Source: Planctomycetia bacterium
GTDB taxonomy: Bacteria > Planctomycetota > GCA-002687715
Direction: 5' to 3'
Length of the DNA stretch: 64,000 nt
Assembly (NCBI GenBank): GCA_005790545.1
Contig: SXUL01000041.1
Location: 1-64,000 of the forward strand
Shown: positions 28,268-36,882 of the stretch, piece after piece
Numbering within the stretch: position 1 is the first letter of the stretch
How the letters are laid out: each line of letters starts with the position of its first letter
Program-made: the position numbers and the translations under genes
The notes under the pieces: generated by a model
What the model was told of the DNA's origin: nothing
The model's input: only the letters and a program-made list of their open reading frames with translations
The model's database searches: none

Positions 28268-29839
28268 TCAGGGCTGCACGCGCCAACCCGTCGTCGAGCG
28301 CGCGAAGGCCAGCGTCATGCTGCCGCCGGTGCCGAGATTGACCTCGGCACTGGCCTTGTCACCGTCGCGGCGCACACCGCCGAGAGCGATCACGCTGCCC
28401 GGCTGTGCGTGGCGACGGGAAAGCGCCGCGAAGCGCGCGCGGGCATCAGGTTCGTCCGCCCCATCGGGCAGGACCTTGAGGGCCATGGACCAATCCGAGT
28501 TGAGCACGGCCGTGCGCCAGATGCCGAACACCGTGCTGATCTGCGCGTCGTCGTTGCCCGCGGGTTTCTCGACCACGGGATCCGCAGCCACCGCAAAGCT
28601 CTGCGCGCAAGCGGCAAGCTTCTCCCCCAGATCTTTCAGACGTTCCGCGCGGACGGCCCAGCTCACCACCCACACACGTTCCTCGCGGAGCATCACCAAC
28701 ACCTCGCCTTCGTGAGTCGTGCCGTCCGCAGTGGCACTGGCCACGCGATAGAGCAGCGCCGAGCGGCCACTCAGACGCGCAGGCGTTGGCGTCCCGGCGC
28801 TGAAACTGACCTTGCGGCCTGCGAAGCTCGCCTGGAGACGGTTCAGGAAGTTGGTCGCGATGGGCTCGAGGTTGGTCTCCGTGAGCCGCTCGGGGTTCGT
28901 CGCTCGCGAGGAGAACACCTGGAGTTCGGCATCCGCGAGCCCGCTGGCCGCAGGCTCTTCGCTGTCGGAGAAGGACACAAGGTTGTTCGCGCCGGAGCGC
29001 TCGCGATGCAGGAACCAGCCCCGCGGCACGTTGAGGCTGCACCCACCTTCTGCCTCGCGATGCAGGATGAGATCGCAGAGCGTCGCAGGTGGAACCACCG
29101 TCGCGCCCGTGGCGGACACAGCCGCTCCGCCTGCCGGGGTTGCCGTCGCGCCGGTGGCTGGCATGCCGACAAGCGGCGTTGTCGGCGTTGCGGCCTTGCG
29201 TGTCCAGACTTCCTTCACCACGACTTCCGGGACTTTGCGCCGCGAGAGGCGCAGCAGGTCATCCACCGTCACTTCAAAGCGTGCGTCCGCGGCGCGAATA
29301 CGCCGAACCATCTCGTCCGCGGAGATGCCGCCGTCCGCCATGGTGATGAGGTCTTCGAGGCTCACCGGCTTTGCCGCCGCCGCCACCACGGCGCTCGTGG
29401 CGCCGAGTTCCCGCATGGCGCGGATCACCGCCGGAGCGAGCCCTTCGCGGATGAGCGCAAGGGTGTCGTCGAGCGTGAGATCAAAGCGTGCCGCCGAATT
29501 GCGAATGACCTCGAGGAGTTCCTGTTCACTCAGGCCAGCCTTGTGCATGCGCAGCACATCCGCCGCGGTGACAGGAGCCTTCGGTGCGGGGAGCTTCGCA
29601 TTCAGCCAACGCACGACCTCAGGTGCGATGCCCGCGGCCTCGAGCTTCTTCACTTCCGCTGCATCCGCGATGGCCGTCCCGTTCTTCTCGAGAATGGCCA
29701 CGATGTCAGCGGCGGGAACACCCACGCCATGCAGCGCCAGAAGTTCGGCAGCCTGCATGGGGCCTTGCGCAGAGGCTTCGGCGACCAGGGCCAGAACAAG
29801 AACCAGACCCGGAAGGATGGCGCGGAAAAAGGATGACAT
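28268..29839 (-). CDS. Secreted protein with three tandem helical repeats
   Basis: This 523-residue protein starts with a signal peptide (cleaved near ASAQG). Three aligned repeats of about 56 residues follow, at about 27-83, 89-144 and 158-215. They share a pattern exemplified by AADVLRMHKAGLSEQELLEV, then a second half like LTLDDTLALIREGLAPAVIR. The C-terminal 300 residues contain a DUF-like beta/alpha region (PRGWFLHRERSGANN) and a final 90-residue domain. No known function. AGGAG lies about 6 nt before the ATG at 29839 and decides the start. It ends adjacent to the convergent transglutaminase stop. Confidence 0.75.
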   Translation of the reverse strand: MSSFFRAILPGLVLVLALVAEASAQGPMQAAELLALHGVGVPAADIVAILEKNGTAIADAAEVKKLEAAGIAPEVVRWLNAKLPAPKAPVTAADVLRMHKAGLSEQELLEVIRNSAARFDLTLDDTLALIREGLAPAVIRAMRELGATSAVVAAAAKPVSLEDLITMADGGISADEMVRRIRAADARFEVTVDDLLRLSRRKVPEVVVKEVWTRKAATPTTPLVGMPATGATATPAGGAAVSATGATVVPPATLCDLILHREAEGGCSLNVPRGWFLHRERSGANNLVSFSDSEEPAASGLADAELQVFSSRATNPERLTETNLEPIATNFLNRLQASFAGRKVSFSAGTPTPARLSGRSALLYRVASATADGTTHEGEVLVMLREERVWVVSWAVRAERLKDLGEKLAACAQSFAVAADPVVEKPAGNDDAQISTVFGIWRTAVLNSDWSMALKVLPDGADEPDARARFAALSRRHAQPGSVIALGGVRRDGDKASAEVNLGTGGSMTLAFARSTTGWRVQP

Positions 29840-29983
29840 GAGGCTCTCCTCGAGACGGAATCTCCGCCTCTCGGAGCACCTATCGGCCTGAAACCCGCCT
29901 CCCCCTGAGGGTTTCCCGGAAAAGTTTCGCCGGGGCGCAGGATTGCCCGCCCCCGAGAGATCCGGGGGCGAGCAGCGCGTCAC

Positions 29984-30292
29984 TCAGTCATCGTCGCCGA
30001 CGGGCGCATCGTCATCGTCGTCGAGGTCATCGTCGTCATCCTCGTCGTCGTCGTCAAGGTCGTCGTCATCATCCTCGGCATCGTCGTCGTCATCATCTTC
30101 GTCTTCGTCGGCGTCGTCGTCGGCGTCGTCGTCGTCATCATCTTCGTCGTCATCATCCTCGTCATCGTCGTCATCATCATCATCGGAGACGTCTCCATCT
30201 CCGCCGGCGGCTGCGCCAGCATCCTCATCATCCTCCTGACGACGCGGCTTCGCTTCGAACTCAGTTTCACTGACCCACGACCCAAGCACCAT
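29984..30292 (-). CDS. Aspartate-rich low-complexity protein
   Basis: The 102-residue reading begins MVLGSWVSETEFEAKPRRQ and then becomes almost pure Asp/Glu for about 65 residues, interrupted by a few Ala, Val and Leu. GGAG sits about 9 nt before the ATG at 30292, which supports real translation. The DNA is a degenerate GAC/GAT trinucleotide tract, so other frames are also open (poly-Ser on the plus strand). If real, the protein would be extremely acidic and disordered; calcium or histone-like binding is conceivable but unsupported. Confidence 0.5.
   Translation of the reverse strand: MVLGSWVSETEFEAKPRRQEDDEDAGAAAGGDGDVSDDDDDDDDEDDDDEDDDDDDADDDADEDEDDDDDDAEDDDDDLDDDDEDDDDDLDDDDDAPVGDDD
29993..30189. 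repeat. Degenerate trinucleotide (GAC/GAT) repeat tract
   Basis: Almost 200 nt consist of GTC, ATC and TTC triplets on the plus strand with few interruptions. The mixture of synonymous GAC/GAT codons suggests old, selected coding repeats rather than a recent slippage expansion. No spacer structure is present, so it is not a CRISPR array. Confidence 0.75.
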
Positions 30293-30434
30293 GACATGAT
30301 TCTCCAGCGACGTTCGCGACGCCCACTGCGGGCGCGCGGCAGGCGTTTTACCCTGCCCTGTCACTTCACAAGCCCCCCACACCCGGCATCAGCGCCCCAG
30401 CGCCCCTGCCTCAACAACCACGAGTCAATTCTTC

Positions 30435-30468
30435 GGACCGGACCCGGTCCGCTTGACCCGTTTCAAGC
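30435..30468 (-). terminator. Twin hairpins after the redoxin gene
   Basis: Just past the redoxin stop (minus strand) lie GCTTGA/TCAAGC (30451-30468) and GGACCG/CGGTCC (30435-30450). Each has a short loop; no T-run follows. Confidence 0.4.
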
Positions 30469-30469
30469 C

Positions 30470-31129
30470 TCATCCCTCGGGCCGCGTGGTCGTGATATCC
30501 GGGGCCTTCCCCTCCAGCACGGCCTTCACGGCGTCTTCAAGATAATCGATGCTGACCTTGCGATTCCGCATGTCATTCGTGAGCGCCCCCATGTACTGGA
30601 TGACCCCCTTGGCATCGATGACGTAGCAGGTGGGGGTAACCGCTGCACCGAACAGATCGGCCAGCTTGTTCCCCTGGTCCACGAGCACCGGGAGCTTCAG
30701 CTTGTCTGAGGCTGCGCGCTCCCGAAGCTTCGCGATCAACGCATCATCGGCCACCTCACCCCGGTTGCTTGCGATATGCCGGATCCTCACGCCCTTGTCT
30801 GCGTAGGCCTTTTCCAGTGCTTCGAAGCGGCTTTCGTTCACGCGACACGTCGGGCAGCTCGCGCTCCAGAAATCGAGCACCAGCACCTTGGTGCCTTTCA
30901 GCAAATCCTCGCTCTTCTCGCGCGTGCCCTCCGCCAGCAGGACGAGGTCGAATGCGGGCAGGCTGTCCCCGACCTTCAGCACGACGGGCTTCGCTTCAGG
31001 CTTCGTCGCCGGCTCTCCGACGACCGGCTTGGCGCCGTCCTTGGGTGGTTCCACCGGCCGCGGCGGTGCCACCGGATCCTGTGCCAGCAACAACGTGGAG
31101 AGGATGATCCAGAACGCGAAGCAACGCAT
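30470..31129 (-). CDS. Secreted TlpA/AhpC-type thiol-disulfide redoxin
   Basis: This 219-residue protein has a signal peptide (FAFWIILSTLLLAQD), a proline-rich linker, then a thioredoxin-fold domain (about 55-200) with an active-site CPTC in DFWSASCPTCR and the cis-Pro region VTPTCYVIDAKG. It probably reduces or oxidises periplasmic disulfides. AGGAGG lies about 5 nt before the ATG at 31129, which fixes the start. Confidence 0.87.
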   Translation of the reverse strand: MRCFAFWIILSTLLLAQDPVAPPRPVEPPKDGAKPVVGEPATKPEAKPVVLKVGDSLPAFDLVLLAEGTREKSEDLLKGTKVLVLDFWSASCPTCRVNESRFEALEKAYADKGVRIRHIASNRGEVADDALIAKLRERAASDKLKLPVLVDQGNKLADLFGAAVTPTCYVIDAKGVIQYMGALTNDMRNRKVSIDYLEDAVKAVLEGKAPDITTTRPEG

Positions 31130-31210
31130 GATGACCTCCTCGGCCTGTTCGTCGGCCACGAGAGCTCATAACTTAGCCGACGCCGGGACACGCCCGTGCA
31201 GGAGTTTCCC

Positions 31211-31657
31211 ATGTCCGCCACACGCCAGAAAATCGACGAGGCCTTGAAGGCCGCCATGAAGGCCCGCGATTCCGTCACTGTGGACACCCTGCGGTTCCTG
31301 AACGCCGGCCTCAGGCGCATCGAAGTGGATGAGCGCCGCACACTGGAAGAACCGGAGGTGCTGCAGCAGATCCAGAAGACCTTGAAGGTGATCAACGAGG
31401 CCATCGATGCGGCGGTTGCCGGTGGGCGCGAGGATGCAACGGGGCCGGACCGCGCTCAGCGCGAGGTGCTGATGAAGTTTCTGCCGCAGCAACTGACCGA
31501 TGCGGAATTGGCGGCCCTCATCGACGCGGTGCTGGCGGAAACTGGCGCCACCCTCAAGAAGGACCAGGGGCGCGTGATGGGAGCACTCATGCCGCGCATC
31601 GCAGGCATTGCCAACGGCAAGGTGGCGGCACAGCTCGTGTCAGCACGCCTCAAATAG
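31211..31657 (+). CDS. yqeY: GatB/YqeY domain protein
   Basis: The 148 residues match the whole YqeY family: KIDEALKAAMKARDSVTVDTLR at the start and QGRVMGALMPRI near the end. The domain is the tRNA-binding tail of GatB, and free YqeY proteins are thought to bind tRNA, with an unproven role. AGGAG 8 nt upstream supports the ATG at 31211; the in-frame ATG at 31196 is not needed. Confidence 0.9.
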   Translation: MSATRQKIDEALKAAMKARDSVTVDTLRFLNAGLRRIEVDERRTLEEPEVLQQIQKTLKVINEAIDAAVAGGREDATGPDRAQREVLMKFLPQQLTDAELAALIDAVLAETGATLKKDQGRVMGALMPRIAGIANGKVAAQLVSARLK

Positions 31658-31659
31658 CG

Positions 31660-33129
31660 TCAACCGGAACCCGGGATTCTGTAGACGTCGAAGGCTCCGC
31701 GTGCCACGGGCGCAAGTCCGAGAGCATTCACAGCACGCCTGAGGCCCAGAGCCGATGCATCGCTGCGTCCTCGTTCCAGCACGATGACGATGGAGGGCCG
31801 CGCGGACGAACCGGCGTAGATCCGCGCGTAGGCGTCGCTCATGCGCAGGAGCTGTGCTTCGCTATCGACCTTCGGCCAGACGTGCGCACGCGCGTACCAG
31901 ACCTCCTGGATCCAGAAGGGCTCGACCAATGCGATGCAGTGCTCTTCGCCGAGTTCAGGAATCGCCGCCACGCGCTCGCGGTGCTCGGCTGTCGCCATCT
32001 CCGCGCTGAGTGCCTGCGAGCGCAGCGCCAGGACGCTGGCGGCAGCGAGCATCAGAAGGGCCACGGCGGCACGGGCGCGCGCCGTGCTGCAAGCGTCCAC
32101 GAGCATGGCCGCTGCGCAAGCAAACAGACCGCACGCAGGCATGGTCCAGAACTCGTGGATCGCGGCATGGCGCGCGAACACGGACGTATGCAGGAGAGCC
32201 ACCACGGCGAAGAAGATGAATGACGCGCGGAGGGTGACCACCCTGCGCACACAGAACAGTGCACCTGCGAAGAGTCCCGCCAGCACGAAGATGGACGGCC
32301 AGCCATGGACCGCGAGCACGTGCCGCATGAGCGACCCCATCAGGTCACTCACAGCATCGGGGCCATGAAGCCCAGTGCCGAGAACGCCCGTGAGGTGTGC
32401 ACGGAAACTCGCGCAGCCCCCTGAGGCCCAGGCAAGGTGCACCAGAGTGAGCGCCAAGGCCAAGGTGCCCATTGCAGCGAGCAGAAGCAGCACCTTCCAC
32501 TGCGCGCGGAACGCGCCACGCAGCAGCACCACCACCGCCAGCGCTGGGCCAGCCCAGTAGAAGGACCAGTCGAGGCATGCACCCAGAAAGAAGAATGCGG
32601 CCAGCGTGTGAGGCCGCCCGCCTTGCAACCAGCGCTCCGCCAGCATCCAGAACCCGAAGAGCCACGGCAACAACAGTGATTCACCGCTCGGAATGCTGCC
32701 GAACCAACTCGCCATGGGCAGCGTGGCCCAGACCAGCGTGCCCGCTGCGGCTGCCAGCGGAGACGCGTGGCGACGGAGCATCCACCAACAGAGTGGCAGG
32801 CTGAGCAGTGCTGCGAGGAGCGGGACGAGGCGGAGGCCCATTTCTCCGGGCAGCACCTGCGACCCCGCCCACAAGAGCCAGCTCAAGGGCGCCGGGTGCG
32901 TGACGTAGAGCACCGAGTCCTCGAGGGTGCCCGGGAAACTCGCAAGCCTCGGCACTCCGCGCGTCGCACCGAACCCGAACGCATCGAAGTGTCGCGCCGC
33001 CTGCCCCGCGTACCACGAACCGTTGATCCCGCGCGACCCGTTCTCGAAGGGCGCGTCGAATCCGGAGCAGCGCAACACCATTCCTGCCGCCAGCGCGAGC
33101 ACGAGCAGCAGCACCGCGGGGCGCATCAC
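31660..33129 (-). CDS. GT39-like multi-span membrane protein
   Basis: This 489-residue protein has 10-12 membrane helices and a periplasmic first loop (GINGSWYAGQAARHFDAFG) in the position where GT-C glycosyltransferases hold their acidic catalytic pair. The C-terminal 110 residues are soluble. It resembles the PMT/GT39 group, but the first loop lacks an obvious DE or DD pair, so catalysis is uncertain. It overlaps the mutS stop by 4 nt. Confidence 0.65.
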   Translation of the reverse strand: MMRPAVLLLVLALAAGMVLRCSGFDAPFENGSRGINGSWYAGQAARHFDAFGFGATRGVPRLASFPGTLEDSVLYVTHPAPLSWLLWAGSQVLPGEMGLRLVPLLAALLSLPLCWWMLRRHASPLAAAAGTLVWATLPMASWFGSIPSGESLLLPWLFGFWMLAERWLQGGRPHTLAAFFFLGACLDWSFYWAGPALAVVVLLRGAFRAQWKVLLLLAAMGTLALALTLVHLAWASGGCASFRAHLTGVLGTGLHGPDAVSDLMGSLMRHVLAVHGWPSIFVLAGLFAGALFCVRRVVTLRASFIFFAVVALLHTSVFARHAAIHEFWTMPACGLFACAAAMLVDACSTARARAAVALLMLAAASVLALRSQALSAEMATAEHRERVAAIPELGEEHCIALVEPFWIQEVWYARAHVWPKVDSEAQLLRMSDAYARIYAGSSARPSIVIVLERGRSDASALGLRRAVNALGLAPVARGAFDVYRIPGSG

Positions 33130-35693
33130 GATTCGAGCAGCCCCTTCAGGCGCGCCAGTTCCTGCAATGCCGCGAGCGGCGTCATGCGCTCGGGATCGAG
33201 CGCAGCCAGCGCAGACTTGATCTCGTCGCGGGGAGGTTCGAAAAGTGCAAGTTGCGCCGCAGGTGCCCCGCGCGTTGCCGGTGTCGCATCTTCCCGTTCG
33301 AGTTCGGCGAGGATCGCCATGGCGCGAGCGACGACCTCTTGTGGCACGCCCGCGAGACGCGCGACATGCAGGCCCCAGGAACGGTCCGAACCACCTTCAA
33401 CGATGCGGTGCAAGAAGACGATCTCGTCGCCCCATTCGCGCACCGCCACGTTGAGGTTGCAGGCGTTCGGGAGCGTGCACGCCACATCGATGAGCTGGTG
33501 GTAGTGCGTCGCAAAGAGCGTGCGCGCATGCGCACGCAGCGCGAGGTGCTCCGTGATGGCCCACGCGATGGCGAGACCATCGAACGTGCTTGTCCCGCGC
33601 CCCACCTCATCCAGCACCACGAGGCTGCGCGAGGTTGCATTGTTGAGAATGGCCGCCGTTTCGAGCATCTCGACCATGAAGGTGGAGTTGCCGCGCGAGA
33701 GCTCATCACTGGAACCAATGCGCGTGAAGACACGATCTACGATGCCGATGCGCGCCGACTCCGCCGGCACGAACGATCCCATTTGCGCGAGCACCACAAT
33801 GAGTGCGTTCTGGCGGATGAAGGTGGACTTGCCTGCCATGTTCGGCCCGGTGATGAGGGCCAGTTCGCGCTGACCGCCGAGCAGCGAGAGATCATTGGGA
33901 ACGAACGCCGCGCCGCTGTGCGCTTCGACGACAGGGTGGCGTGCCTCGCGGAGCTCGAGATCCTGCGACTCGTCCAGCAAGGGACGTTTCCAGCGCCGTC
34001 GTACAGCGCATTCCGCGAGAGCCTGCAACGCATCCACCTCGGCCACGATTGCTGCGGCCCGCTGAATCTCCGCGAGCGCGGCGAGGCACACGTCACGCAG
34101 ACGCCGGAAATGTTCTTCCTCGCGTTCAAGGCAACGCTCTTCCGCACCCAGCACGCGCTCCTCTTCGGTCTTCAGGGCTTCCGTGATGAAGCGCTCGGCA
34201 TTGCGCACCGTCTGCTTGCGCAGGTAGTGCGCGGGAACCCGCGCCGCCTGCGAGTGATTCACTTCGATGTAGAAACCCGCCACCTGATTGAAGGCCACCT
34301 TGAGCGTCGGGATGCCGGTCGCCAGTTGCTCTTTCTGCTGGTACTCAAGCATCCACGCGCGGCTGTCTCCGCCGATGCGGCGCAGTTCATCGAGTTCGGG
34401 ATCGAAACCCTCACGGATGAAGCCACCGTCCTTCATGACGAGAGGCGGTTCATCCACGAGAGCACGCTGCAAGTGAGTTGCAAGGCTCGCGAGGTCCGGC
34501 AACTCGCTTGCCGCCTTCCGCAACGGTGCAGAGAAGGCCTCGGCCAATTCCACGCGCAGCTCGGGCAACAGGCCGAGGCTGAGACCGAGCGCGGCGAGCT
34601 CGCGCGGTCCGCCCCTTCCGAGGGCGAGGCGCCCGACGAGACGCTCCATGTCCTGCATGCGCTGCAGCGTGCCGCGCAGTGCGCGCCGAGCCACGCCTTC
34701 ACCCACCAACTCGGCGACGCCCGCCTGGCGCTCTTCGATGCGTGCGAGTTCTGCCAGCGGCTCGAGGAGCCAGCGCTTCAGCAGGCGCGAACCGGTGGCC
34801 GTCACACTTTCATCGAGAATCTGGAGCAGCGAGCCCTCGCGCGTTCCGTCCTTCTGGCGCGCCACGAGCTCAAGCGCGTGCACAGCTTCGCGATCCAGCA
34901 CCAGTTGCCCGGAGGCCTGCACATGCCGCGGCAGTTTCAGGTGCTGCAACGCGGACTTCTGTGTCTCACGGAGATAGTGGAGCACCGCACCCGCAGCGCC
35001 GAGCGCGACGCCGAGCTCCGCGAGGCCCAGACCTTCGAGCCGGCTGATCTTGAACTGCTCGAAGAGCGCACGTGTCCCGGCATCCCGATCGAAGCGCCAA
35101 TCCGCAACGGTCGTCCGGGCGACTTCGATGCCAACGAGAGCCATGTGCGTGGCGTTGCCCTTCTCGAGCACGCCTTCCGGCAGGACCAACTCGCGCGGTT
35201 CGAGACGGCGAAGCACATCCTTCAACCCCGCCGCGGCGCATTCCTCCAGCCGGAAATCCCCGGTGGAAATATCCACCGTCGCCAGCCCCGCGCTCGCCCC
35301 GTGCACGATGAGAGCGGTGAGGTGATTCGCATCACCGGGCTCAAGGCCGGCTTCTTCCACGACCGTGCCCGGCGTGATCACCCGCGTGATCGCGCGCTCC
35401 ACGAGGCCCTTGGCGTCCTTCGGGTCCTCCATCTGATCGCACACAACCACCTTTTCGCCCTGACGGATCAGACGATTGATGTAGCCATCGACACTGCGCG
35501 CGGGTACGCCCGCCATGGGAATGGCGCTCTCGCCCTTCGCTCGCGAGGTGAGCGTGATGTGCAGCAATCGGGAGGCACGCTCGGCATCTTCGAAGAAGAG
35601 CTCGTAGAAATCCCCCATGCGGAAGAAGAGCATTCCTTCCGGATGCGCCGCTTTCGCGGCGAGGTACTGCTGCATCATGGGGGTCGTGCTCAT
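33126..35693 (-). CDS. mutS: DNA mismatch repair ATPase
   Basis: MutS recognises mismatches and recruits MutL. The 855 residues hold the mismatch-binding domain with the Phe-x-Glu-type start (MLFFRMGDFYELFFEDA near 20-36), the lever and clamp regions, and the ATPase with Walker A GPNMAGKST (616-624) and Walker B LVVLDEVGRGTSTFDG. Length and motifs are typical of MutS1, not of MutS2. A long reading frame on the opposite strand is a codon-bias shadow. Confidence 0.97.
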   Translation of the reverse strand: MSTTPMMQQYLAAKAAHPEGMLFFRMGDFYELFFEDAERASRLLHITLTSRAKGESAIPMAGVPARSVDGYINRLIRQGEKVVVCDQMEDPKDAKGLVERAITRVITPGTVVEEAGLEPGDANHLTALIVHGASAGLATVDISTGDFRLEECAAAGLKDVLRRLEPRELVLPEGVLEKGNATHMALVGIEVARTTVADWRFDRDAGTRALFEQFKISRLEGLGLAELGVALGAAGAVLHYLRETQKSALQHLKLPRHVQASGQLVLDREAVHALELVARQKDGTREGSLLQILDESVTATGSRLLKRWLLEPLAELARIEERQAGVAELVGEGVARRALRGTLQRMQDMERLVGRLALGRGGPRELAALGLSLGLLPELRVELAEAFSAPLRKAASELPDLASLATHLQRALVDEPPLVMKDGGFIREGFDPELDELRRIGGDSRAWMLEYQQKEQLATGIPTLKVAFNQVAGFYIEVNHSQAARVPAHYLRKQTVRNAERFITEALKTEEERVLGAEERCLEREEEHFRRLRDVCLAALAEIQRAAAIVAEVDALQALAECAVRRRWKRPLLDESQDLELREARHPVVEAHSGAAFVPNDLSLLGGQRELALITGPNMAGKSTFIRQNALIVVLAQMGSFVPAESARIGIVDRVFTRIGSSDELSRGNSTFMVEMLETAAILNNATSRSLVVLDEVGRGTSTFDGLAIAWAITEHLALRAHARTLFATHYHQLIDVACTLPNACNLNVAVREWGDEIVFLHRIVEGGSDRSWGLHVARLAGVPQEVVARAMAILAELEREDATPATRGAPAAQLALFEPPRDEIKSALAALDPERMTPLAALQELARLKGLLES

Positions 35694-35732
35694 GGCCGTG
35701 CCGCGGCAAAGCTAAGAGCCGCACGCAGCGGG

Positions 35733-36491
35733 TCAAGAGTCGAGGCTGGAGTTCGGGCGCGCAGGCCCGTGGTACGTCACGAAGCAAGTCGGCGTTTCCC
35801 AGACCATGACTTCGTGCAGCGGCAGGTCCGCCAACTGCTCCCAAATCCACACCGCCATGAACTCGGCGCTGGGATTCGCGATCGTCTCGTTGATGTAGCT
35901 GTGATCGAGGACCTTGACGACCCGCGTCTCCACCGGGCCCTTCAACTGATGGAAGTCGAAGGCCATACCGCTGAACGTGTCGAGAGGCGCCTTCACCGTG
36001 ACGCGAATCCGGAAGGTGTGGCCGTGCAGGCGCTCACACTTGCCGTGATAGCGGGGCAGATTGTGCGCGGCGTCGAAGGTGAATTCCCGTGAGATGAGCA
36101 ACGTCGTGCCGGCAGGAACGTGCTGCTCACGTGCGACGGTGGTTTGCTTCAATGTGCTCTCGCGCGCATGGGCCACCGGAGCTTGATGGGCGAGTTCCGC
36201 GAGCTTGCCTTCGACCACCTCCCGCACGAGACGGAGGGTGGGTTCAGTCAGGAGTCTCGCGCGCAGGGCCGCCAACGCCTCAGGCTCCGCCGAGATGACG
36301 ACACTGCCGAGCTCGTCCGCAGCACGATGCGGCCGGCAACCAACTTCCCGGCAGCAGGCAACCAATCGATCCCAAGCAGATGACTCAACATTGTGCACTG
36401 CAACAAGTTGCGGATCGTGCAGGCGACATGGCTCGCCGACGAGACTTGCTTCGGGGACACATGTCACAGGTGTGGTGTGTTCGCGCGACAT
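35733..36491 (-). CDS. queD: 6-carboxytetrahydropterin synthase-like protein with N-terminal extension
   Basis: The C-terminal 120 residues are a complete QueD/PTPS domain: zinc ligands His143 (DAAHNL), His157 and His159 (LHGHTF), catalytic Cys152, and LDHSYIN further on. Such enzymes make the 7-deazaguanine precursor for queuosine or tetrahydropterins. The first 125 residues are extra. They contain four cysteines and an alpha/beta pattern (LGSVVISAEPEALAALRARL) that I do not recognise. Standard QueD is about 120-150 residues. No other queuosine genes are nearby. Confidence 0.8.
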   Translation of the reverse strand: MSREHTTPVTCVPEASLVGEPCRLHDPQLVAVHNVESSAWDRLVACCREVGCRPHRAADELGSVVISAEPEALAALRARLLTEPTLRLVREVVEGKLAELAHQAPVAHARESTLKQTTVAREQHVPAGTTLLISREFTFDAAHNLPRYHGKCERLHGHTFRIRVTVKAPLDTFSGMAFDFHQLKGPVETRVVKVLDHSYINETIANPSAEFMAVWIWEQLADLPLHEVMVWETPTCFVTYHGPARPNSSLDS

Positions 36492-36590
36492 GTCAGGCTA
36501 CCTCGGGTCGCCATGCTAGCGAGAAAAGACAGGCTTGGAAGCGCGGGGCGCCCTCTCGGCATTGCGCGTGAGGATGATCCTGAGTTGCGG
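36492..36590. other. Divergent gap, left part; no gene seen
   Basis: The 391-nt gap between queD and the next coding region holds no credible gene. Its left 99 nt contain only the queD upstream region. The rest holds the promoter and long leader annotated next. Confidence 0.6.
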
Positions 36591-36618
36591 TTGACCCGCC
36601 CGGATGCTGGCCTAGAAT
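36591..36618 (+). promoter_or_regulatory. Sigma70-type promoter with long leader
   Basis: TTGACC at 36591-36596, a 16-nt spacer and TAGAAT at 36613-36618 form the best promoter match in the window. Transcription would start near 36625, leaving about 258 nt of leader before the lipoprotein ATG. Confidence 0.65.
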
Positions 36619-36623
36619 GCCCA

Positions 36624-36882
36624 CCCCGCCAGTGTGCTTTCTGATCTGCGGCGGGTCGGGACCCGGAGCGCCCGTGCGACCTTGCGCGAATTGACATCGT
36701 GCGCTGTTGCACACCTGCAGGTGCATTCCGAAAGTCCGATCTGACAAGGGGATCCGCACGGTAGTCACACTGGCTCGCCTGGCATCGCGCTTGCGTGGTG
36801 CACGGTCGAGTTGAGCGTTGATCGAGTCAGGTTGCGAGTTCACGCGAACTCGTACCGCTGGAAAGATGGAGTTCCGGAAGAG
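36624..36882 (+). promoter_or_regulatory. Long 5' leader of the Gly-rich lipoprotein
   Basis: Several stems are visible: CCCGCC/GGCGGG around 36627-36657, CGGGTC/GACCCG just after it, and TGCAC/GTGCA around a CCTGCAGG core near 36708-36726. Near its end it contains AGCGTTGATC followed by AGGTT, nearly identical to the end of the leader at 27.2 kb. GGAAGAG immediately before the ATG is the ribosome-binding site. I recognise no riboswitch class. Confidence 0.4.

Noticed and set aside
29993-30189. CRISPR array
   Set aside because: The repeats are trinucleotides without spacers; no cas gene is nearby.
29943-30239. Poly-serine protein on the plus strand
   Set aside because: It is the opposite reading of the Asp-rich tract. 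The minus-strand frame has a Shine-Dalgarno and a non-repetitive start; the serine frame has neither.
33252-36092. A 946-codon open frame opposite mutS
   Set aside because: It mirrors mutS codon by codon, with composition typical of an antisense frame in a GC-rich gene (many His, Arg, Glu), no recognisable domain and no start context.
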